From contig JAILCT010000121.1 in the NCBI GenBank assembly GCA_024690425.1, forward strand, positions 1 to 10,116: a DNA stretch of 10,116 nucleotides, given 5' to 3'. The notes below the pieces were generated by a model, which was not told the origin of the DNA, ran no database searches, and worked only from the letters and a program-made list of their open reading frames with translations. This document shows, one piece after another, positions 5,892-10,116 of this stretch. Source of the DNA: Lachnospiraceae bacterium (lineage in GTDB: Bacteria > Bacillota_A > Clostridia > Lachnospirales > Lachnospiraceae). How positions within the stretch are numbered: the first letter of the stretch is position 1; each line of letters begins with the position of its first letter. A program made the position numbers and the translations under genes.

Positions 5892-7010
5892 ATGAGTATT
5901 GACTTAAGCAAGATGCCTAAACTCGGTTTTGGATTGATGCGGCTTCCGGAGACTGACGGTGTTATAGACCACGGGCATGTCTGCCGGATGGTGGATAAAT
6001 ATATGAAGGCAGGGATGAATTACTTTGACACGGCCTACATATACCATGGCGGTAAGTCGGAGACGGCCGCCCGGGATGCTCTTGTAAAGAGATATCCCCG
6101 GGATTCCTTTATGCTTGCGACCAAGCTTCCAGCCTGGGAGACGAAGTCGGAGGCTGATGTACAGAGGATCTTTGATCATCAGCTTGAGAAGGCCGGTGTC
6201 GATTATTTTGATTTTTACCTTCTCCATTCCATTGAGGAAGGAAATAATTACGATACCTATGAGAAATATAACTGCTTCAGCTGGGGCCTGAAGATGAAGA
6301 AGGAGGGCAGGATCAGGCATTTTGGTTTTTCCTTCCATGGAAGTCCTGAACTTCTTACGGAAGTGCTTGATAAACACCCCGAGGTGGAATTCGTTCAGAT
6401 TCAGCTTAATTACCTTGACAGGACCAACCCGGTCGTACGCTCGCAGGCCCTTTATGAGATCCTACATGAGCGTAATATTCCCATCATTGTAATGGAACCC
6501 GTAAGGGGCGGTATGTTAGCCGATCTTGGAGAGGAGATAAATACGAAGTTCAGGGTTGCCCGCCCGGAAAAGTCAGTCGCCTCATGGGCCCTTCGGTTCG
6601 TCGCATCCCTTCCGGGCGTGATGACCGTGCTCTCGGGCATGTCAAGTGAAGAACAGATGGATGACAATATAGCCACATTTACTGATTTTGAACCGATATC
6701 TGATGAAGAACTTAAGATAATAAACGAGGTTACCGGGGAGGTCCTGGCCATTCCGCAGATAGGCTGTACTGCATGTAAGTACTGCTGCGACGGGTGCCCG
6801 AAGAAGATAAGCATACCCGATGTGTTCAGGACGATAAACACTCTCAGAAGATATCCGGATGACTGGAGGTCGAAGAACTTTTACTCAGGGTTGATACAGC
6901 GGAGCGGTAAGGCATCGGATTGCATCGCCTGCGGCCAGTGCGAGATGGTGTGTCCGCAGCACCTGCCGATAATCAGGCTTATGAAGGAAGCGGCCGCTAT
7001 ACTTGACTAG
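5892..7010 (+). CDS. Aldo/keto reductase with C-terminal ferredoxin-like 2x[4Fe-4S] domain
   Basis: Residues 1 to about 280 form an AKR (beta/alpha)8 barrel with the catalytic tetrad visible: D46 and Y51 in YFDTAYIYHGG, K78 in LATKLP and H112 in YLLHSIEEG. The C-terminal part carries two CxxCxxCxxxCP motifs, C292/C295/C298/C302 and C344/C347/C350/C354, each expected to hold a [4Fe-4S] cluster. This combination is a known family in anaerobes. The clusters suggest electron exchange with a ferredoxin or flavoprotein partner besides NAD(P)H. The physiological substrate is unknown. At 372 residues it appears complete. The start has AAAGGAGA with suitable spacing. It is divergent from the membrane-linked XRE regulator, and its end lies only 15 bases from the end of the converging phosphate transporter gene, with no terminator between. 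Confidence 0.92.
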   Translation: MSIDLSKMPKLGFGLMRLPETDGVIDHGHVCRMVDKYMKAGMNYFDTAYIYHGGKSETAARDALVKRYPRDSFMLATKLPAWETKSEADVQRIFDHQLEKAGVDYFDFYLLHSIEEGNNYDTYEKYNCFSWGLKMKKEGRIRHFGFSFHGSPELLTEVLDKHPEVEFVQIQLNYLDRTNPVVRSQALYEILHERNIPIIVMEPVRGGMLADLGEEINTKFRVARPEKSVASWALRFVASLPGVMTVLSGMSSEEQMDDNIATFTDFEPISDEELKIINEVTGEVLAIPQIGCTACKYCCDGCPKKISIPDVFRTINTLRRYPDDWRSKNFYSGLIQRSGKASDCIACGQCEMVCPQHLPIIRLMKEAAAILD

Positions 7011-7025
7011 GGTCCGGCAGCATCC

Positions 7026-8705
7026 CTACCATTCATTTATCATTTTACCCATATTGATGAAGTGGTCCGCCACCCGCTCCGAGTTGGAGGCAAGGGACAT
7101 GTACTGCGAGCCGACTATCGCGGTACATATTCCCTGATTAAGGCGTATGATATGATTCTCCTGCATCCTTGTGGTGATGCGGTCTACTTCGTCTTCGGTT
7201 TTGTATGCTTCGGCCAGGGCATCCGCATCTTTTGAGGTGTACGCTTTTATTACTTCATCAAACAGCTTTTCCACATGCTCCTTCATGTATGCTACCTCGG
7301 AAACAGCGGATTCGGAGAAGCCCTCATCCTCATTCCTTAATGTATCGGCGTATTCCATTATGTTCTCCGCATAATCGCCTACTCTTTCCAGGTCGCTGAT
7401 GGTATGAAACGTGGTGGATACGTATTTATGATCCTTCTCATTAAGCGGCAATCCGGACAGCTCGACAACAAATCTTACCAATTCCTTGTTGATATAATCA
7501 AGCTCCTGTTCATTCTTATTGAACTGATCCGTCTTGGAGAAATCAAGCCTGCATATGGCATCAAGCGAATAAGTGTAATTGCGCATCGCAATATCCGCCA
7601 TGTTGATGATCTCCTTCTTAAGCTGCGCCACAGCTATGGGGGGTGTCTTCAGCATGTTCCGGTCAACGTAGTACAGCCTTGCCTTCTCTTCACCTTCGTC
7701 CTCCGATTTCCTGTCGGGTATGATCGTTGAAACGATCTTCACAAGGAGATCCGTAAGAGGCAGAACGATCAATACGGTAAGGACATTGAAGATCGTATGG
7801 AACATGGCCAGCTGGATCTGGGGAGCATTCGGGAACAGGCGCTCAAAGATGATACCGTAATCAAGCCTGCCCATGCTTATAAGGGACAGGAGCAGGCCGG
7901 CCGTCATGAAGATCACGACACCGCCGACGTTGAAGAACAGATGTATAAATGCGGCTCTTTTGGCATTCTTGCCGCTTCCCACACCCGCCAGCATGGCAAC
8001 AACGCAGGAACCTATATTGGAGCCCATGGTAAGATATATGCCCTGATCAAGGGTGATGAGACCGGTTACGACCATTGTAATGGCTATGGATGTCATAACG
8101 GATGAACTCTGGATTATCGCGGTAAATACCGCTCCGACGATCACAAGTACGAATACATTATCGATCCTTGCAAGAAAATTCCTGACCGCATCCAGGGCCG
8201 AGAATGTCTCCATTGCGGAGCTCATCATGGACAGGCCCACGAAGAGCATTCCAAATCCGGAAAAAATACCGCCCCATCTTTTCATGTGGTCTTTTTCCGA
8301 AAACAGCGTGATTATGGCACCTATGCCGGCAAACGCCGAAAATATCACGGTTGTGGATATCCGGTTGCTCCCGGTCATACCCAGTGCCACGATCTGTCCG
8401 GTGATGGTGGTACCTATATTGGCCCCGTAAATGACGGTCGCTGCCTGTGAAAGTGACATGATGCCGGCATTTACAAAACCGATGATCATGACAGTCGTTG
8501 CGCCCGAGCTCTGGATCGCCGCGGTTGATACCGCTCCGATGCCAACGCCGAACAGCTTTTGGCCGGATACTCTGCGAAATAAAGATCGAAGCTTGCTTGA
8601 GCTTAAAGCCTCGAGATTGGAGCTCATCATGGAGCACGCCACCAGGAATATTCCTATTCCGGCAAGCATGGACAGAATTGCGGTGATAATCATTGTAGAA
8701 TGCAT
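7026..8705 (-). CDS. Na+/phosphate cotransporter family protein with PhoU-like domain
   Basis: The first about 330 residues are hydrophobic and contain the two inverted NaPi-II family repeats, each with a QSS motif: QSSGATT (65-71) and QSSSVMT (199-205). The GANIGTT (94-100) and GSNIGSC (228-234) segments follow them. After a charged linker (331-345), residues 355-559 form a helical PhoU-like domain with metal-binding type motifs SDLERVGDYAENI and SNSERVADHFINM. The protein would move phosphate, or a similar anion, with Na+, with the PhoU part regulating it on the cytoplasmic side. Length and both domains look complete. The start follows AGAGGA about 10 bases upstream. Its transcript carries a riboswitch-like leader and a terminator, which is unusual for this family. 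Confidence 0.92.
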   Translation of the reverse strand: MHSTMIITAILSMLAGIGIFLVACSMMSSNLEALSSSKLRSLFRRVSGQKLFGVGIGAVSTAAIQSSGATTVMIIGFVNAGIMSLSQAATVIYGANIGTTITGQIVALGMTGSNRISTTVIFSAFAGIGAIITLFSEKDHMKRWGGIFSGFGMLFVGLSMMSSAMETFSALDAVRNFLARIDNVFVLVIVGAVFTAIIQSSSVMTSIAITMVVTGLITLDQGIYLTMGSNIGSCVVAMLAGVGSGKNAKRAAFIHLFFNVGGVVIFMTAGLLLSLISMGRLDYGIIFERLFPNAPQIQLAMFHTIFNVLTVLIVLPLTDLLVKIVSTIIPDRKSEDEGEEKARLYYVDRNMLKTPPIAVAQLKKEIINMADIAMRNYTYSLDAICRLDFSKTDQFNKNEQELDYINKELVRFVVELSGLPLNEKDHKYVSTTFHTISDLERVGDYAENIMEYADTLRNEDEGFSESAVSEVAYMKEHVEKLFDEVIKAYTSKDADALAEAYKTEDEVDRITTRMQENHIIRLNQGICTAIVGSQYMSLASNSERVADHFINMGKMINEW

Positions 8706-8815
8706 TGTTGCCTGTTCCTCTCAGTTTTCAAAATGTTTCCGGGAAGCTTCATTCGCCGTCTTGCGGCATAGTTAAGGTCAGTTCATACCGGATGGCTCCG
8801 GGATCAACCGGAAAC
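8706..8815 (-). other. Leader between riboswitch terminator and the Na+/Pi transporter start
   Basis: No gene is seen. GTTTCCGG (8735-8742) and CCGGAAAC (8808-8815) are perfectly complementary over 8 bases and could fold the 5' leader into one long arm just before the ribosome binding site. A smaller inverted repeat, CCGGGA, lies inside. Function unknown. Confidence 0.4.
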
Positions 8816-8850
8816 AAAAAAAGACCCTGCCACAAAAAGTGGCAAAGTCT
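8816..8850 (-). terminator. Intrinsic terminator in the transporter leader
   Basis: On the minus strand AGACTTTGCCAC (8850-8839) pairs with GTGGCAGGGTCT (8833-8822) over 12 positions, including two G-T pairs, around a loop of five T. Seven T follow (8822-8816). Its 5' arm shares the ACTTT that closes the upstream aptamer, so the aptamer's first stem and this terminator cannot both form. Confidence 0.85.
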
Positions 8851-8940
8851 CGCTTCTTACGACACGTTCCGGGGATTTATCTTCCCGTACTGACGAAAGC
8901 ATGTCACATACTCTTTGCGAGCATGCAAGCTACTCCCTTT
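8844..8940 (-). promoter_or_regulatory. yybP-ykoY-like (Mn2+) riboswitch aptamer
   Basis: Reading the minus strand, the element opens with AAAGGGAGTAGC (8940-8929) and closes with AGCGAGACTTT (8854-8844). These match the conserved ends AAAGGGGAGTAGC and AGCRAGACCTTT of the yybP-ykoY family, with one G and one C lost together so the closing stem still pairs (AAAG with CTTT). Inside are a small hairpin TTGC-ATGCTC-GCAA, the TCGTCA segment seen in the family, and a second arm (GACATG with CGTGTC, then CGGG with CCCG). Metal binding would stabilise the closing stem and prevent the downstream terminator, an ON switch. The interior was matched from memory only, so the ligand remains inferred. Confidence 0.6.
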
Positions 8941-8949
8941 GACAGTAAA

Positions 8950-8978
8950 ATAATAACAGGAATATGGCGGCCGGTCAA
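8950..8978 (-). promoter_or_regulatory. Sigma-A type promoter of the riboswitch-transporter transcript
   Basis: On the minus strand TTGACC (8978-8973) and TATTAT (8955-8950) are separated by 17 bases, each one base from consensus. The predicted start near 8943 falls at the first bases of the aptamer, so the RNA would begin with the riboswitch. Confidence 0.75.
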
Positions 8979-9054
8979 CATGGAACACTGAGGATATAAG
9001 CAGTTCTTTTGATCTTGGCGGAAGGATTCACGTATTCCTATATTTTCTGTTCGG

Positions 9055-9063
9055 TGTTATAAT
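9055..9063 (+). promoter_or_regulatory. Extended -10 promoter for the LUD gene
   Basis: TGTTATAAT is a perfect -10 with a TG extension. The position 17 bases upstream holds TTCCTA, a poor -35, which extended -10 promoters tolerate. The leader of about 110 nt to the LUD start contains an isolated GGAGGT at 9097-9101 without a start codon at the right distance, and no clear terminator or aptamer. Confidence 0.5.
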
Positions 9064-9182
9064 AAATCATCAGTCCTGTGTTGATATGTTTATATGGAGG
9101 TAAGTATCCGGAACAGGCTCAAAATACTCCGTATTTTTAAAAATCTTATGCTGTTCTGAATAGTTACAAATGGAGGATGATC

Positions 9183-9812
9183 ATGAACGAGAATATATTT
9201 AAGAGAAATGAACTGCTGGCACAGAAGGTCATAAAGGGTCTTGAGTCAAGGAACATGAAGGGCTACTACGCAGCCGACAAGGAGGAAGCCCTTGAGAAGG
9301 CGCTTGAACTTATTCCGAGGGGAAGCAGCGTGACCATGGGCGGATGCATGAGCGCTGTAGAGATCGGCCTTGTCAATGCGGTTAAGAACGATGACTATAA
9401 GTTTATCGACAGGTACGCGGCACCCGACAGGCATGCGGCCGAGCTTGAAGCATATGATGCCGATGTATACCTGGCAAGCGCCAATGCGATAACCGAGGAC
9501 GGTGTTCTCGTAAACATTGACGGGAATTCCAACCGGGTGTCATGTATTGCCTACGGGCCGAAGAAGGTGATCTTCATTGTGGGTATGAACAAGGTATGCG
9601 ATGATGTTGACGGAGCCATGAAGAGGGCAAGGAACGTGGCTGCGCCCATAAATGCCCAGAGGTTTGGCTTATCAACACCATGTTCCAAGACCGGTTCATG
9701 CATGAACTGTAAATCACCGGATACCATATGCTGCCAGTTTCTTATAACACGATTTTCAAAACATGAAGGAAGGATACATGTGATCCTAGTTAACGATAAC
9801 CTTGGATTCTGA
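9183..9812 (+). CDS. LUD-domain (LutC/YkgG-like, DUF162) protein
   Basis: The 209-residue product matches the single-domain LUD family of anaerobes. Features are TMGGCMSAVEIGL (51-63), DGNSNRV (113-119), YGPKKVIFIVGMNKV (124-138), RARNVAAPINAQR (148-160), the cysteine cluster TPCSKTGSCMNCKSP (165-179, with C183 and C184) and the ending ILVNDNLGF. LUD proteins belong to the lactate-utilisation LutABC group, but stand-alone copies without LutA or LutB partners, as here, have no firm role. The cysteines could bind a metal or cluster. I chose the ATG at 9183 because GGAGG (9172-9176) sits 6 bases upstream. The in-frame ATG at 9177 touches that site and is too close. The downstream MATE gene starts 44 bases after the stop and may be co-transcribed. 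Confidence 0.88.
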   Translation: MNENIFKRNELLAQKVIKGLESRNMKGYYAADKEEALEKALELIPRGSSVTMGGCMSAVEIGLVNAVKNDDYKFIDRYAAPDRHAAELEAYDADVYLASANAITEDGVLVNIDGNSNRVSCIAYGPKKVIFIVGMNKVCDDVDGAMKRARNVAAPINAQRFGLSTPCSKTGSCMNCKSPDTICCQFLITRFSKHEGRIHVILVNDNLGF

Positions 9813-9819
9813 GTATAAT

Positions 9820-9845
9820 GGAGCCGGGGACGGTTCTGCGGCTCC
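9820..9845. repeat. Palindromic element with GGGGACGGTTC core
   Basis: GGAGCC (9820-9825) and GGCTCC (9840-9845) flank a 14-base loop containing GGGGACGGTTCTG. The loop is the reverse complement of the core in the tandem repeats at 4417-4484, while the arms differ in sequence yet still pair. It lies between the LUD stop and the MATE coding region. Confidence 0.65.
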
Positions 9846-9856
9846 TGTCAAGTGCC

Positions 9857-10116
9857 ATGAGTTTCAGAGAAAGATATATCGGAGATAAGAAGTTCTACAG
9901 GGATGTTCTTAAGCTGACCGTTCCCATAATGGCTCAGAATGCGATATCCAATTTTGTAGGACTTCTTGACAATTTAATGATCGGAAGGCTGGGGACCAAC
10001 GCTCTTTCGGGTGTGTCCATCGCCAACCAGATGATGTTCATATATTACCTGCTCCTTTTTGGTGCCACTGCCGGAGCGGGCATTTTTACTGCCCAGTATC
10101 ATGGGATGAAGGATGT
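9857..10116 (+). CDS. MATE-family efflux transporter, N-terminal part (3' truncated)
   Basis: The frame encodes MSFRERYIGDKKFYRDVLKL, then VPIMAQNAISNFVGLLDNLMIG (TM1), GTNALSGVSIANQ, a second membrane segment at about 58-78, and FTAQYHGMKD, before leaving the window after 86 residues. The LP/VPI-AQ-DN-MIG-LG---L-GVS-ANQ pattern is typical of the N-terminus of MATE (DinF/NorM-type) antiporters, which export organic cations or drugs using Na+ or H+. The start is uncertain: ATG 9857 and an in-frame ATG at 9818 both lack a visible ribosome binding site, and a palindromic repeat lies between them. The family is clear from the sequence, but the substrate is not. Confidence 0.88.
   Translation, partial: MSFRERYIGDKKFYRDVLKLTVPIMAQNAISNFVGLLDNLMIGRLGTNALSGVSIANQMMFIYYLLLFGATAGAGIFTAQYHGMKD

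Noticed and set aside
7404..8775. Plus-strand open frames of 102-125 codons opposite the phosphate transporter gene
   Set aside because: These are antisense shadows of a clear transporter gene, without recognisable domains or start signals.
9086..9105. Short leader peptide ATG-TTT-ATA-TGG-AGG-TAA before the LUD gene
   Set aside because: Only five codons, with no ribosome binding site of its own and no attenuator structure following it.

Overview
The window reads as a chromosomal segment from an anaerobic Gram-positive Clostridia, most likely a Lachnospiraceae relative (Butyrivibrio/Roseburia type). The basis is a type III glutamine synthetase, strong AGGAGG ribosome binding sites, leader-terminator regulation, a ferredoxin-tailed aldo/keto reductase and a stand-alone LUD protein. 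This is inference from gene content; no rRNA or marker gene is present.

Positions 1-4570 are an ammonium assimilation block on the + strand: the 3' end of glutamate synthase small subunit (gltD), type III glutamine synthetase (glnN), an AmtB ammonium transporter and a PII signal protein. glnN and amtB each have a leader in which a small hairpin with an AAAGGY hexaloop overlaps, and competes with, the 5' arm of an intrinsic terminator. This is the layout expected for ANTAR-protein antitermination. AmtB and PII lie in one reading frame separated by a single TAA. The codons after that TAA still encode the canonical AmtB C-terminal tail, then a linker, then PII. The locus therefore looks like a 584-codon AmtB-PII fusion split by a nonsense codon, a sequencing error or readthrough. 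Two tandem 34-bp palindromic repeats and a strong terminator close the block.

Positions 4592-7010 hold a minus-strand XRE-family regulator with six predicted membrane segments, and a divergent aldo/keto reductase with a C-terminal 2x[4Fe-4S] ferredoxin-like tail. The 307-bp gap between them carries palindromes and a candidate promoter.

Positions 7026-8980 (minus strand) hold a Na+/phosphate cotransporter with a PhoU-like domain. Its transcript starts from a good sigma-A-type promoter, runs straight into an element resembling the yybP-ykoY (Mn2+) riboswitch, and then meets an intrinsic terminator that overlaps the aptamer's closing stem.

Positions 9183-10116 hold a LUD-domain protein and the start of a MATE-family transporter. 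Between them is a third palindromic element with the same loop core as the tandem repeats but different arms.
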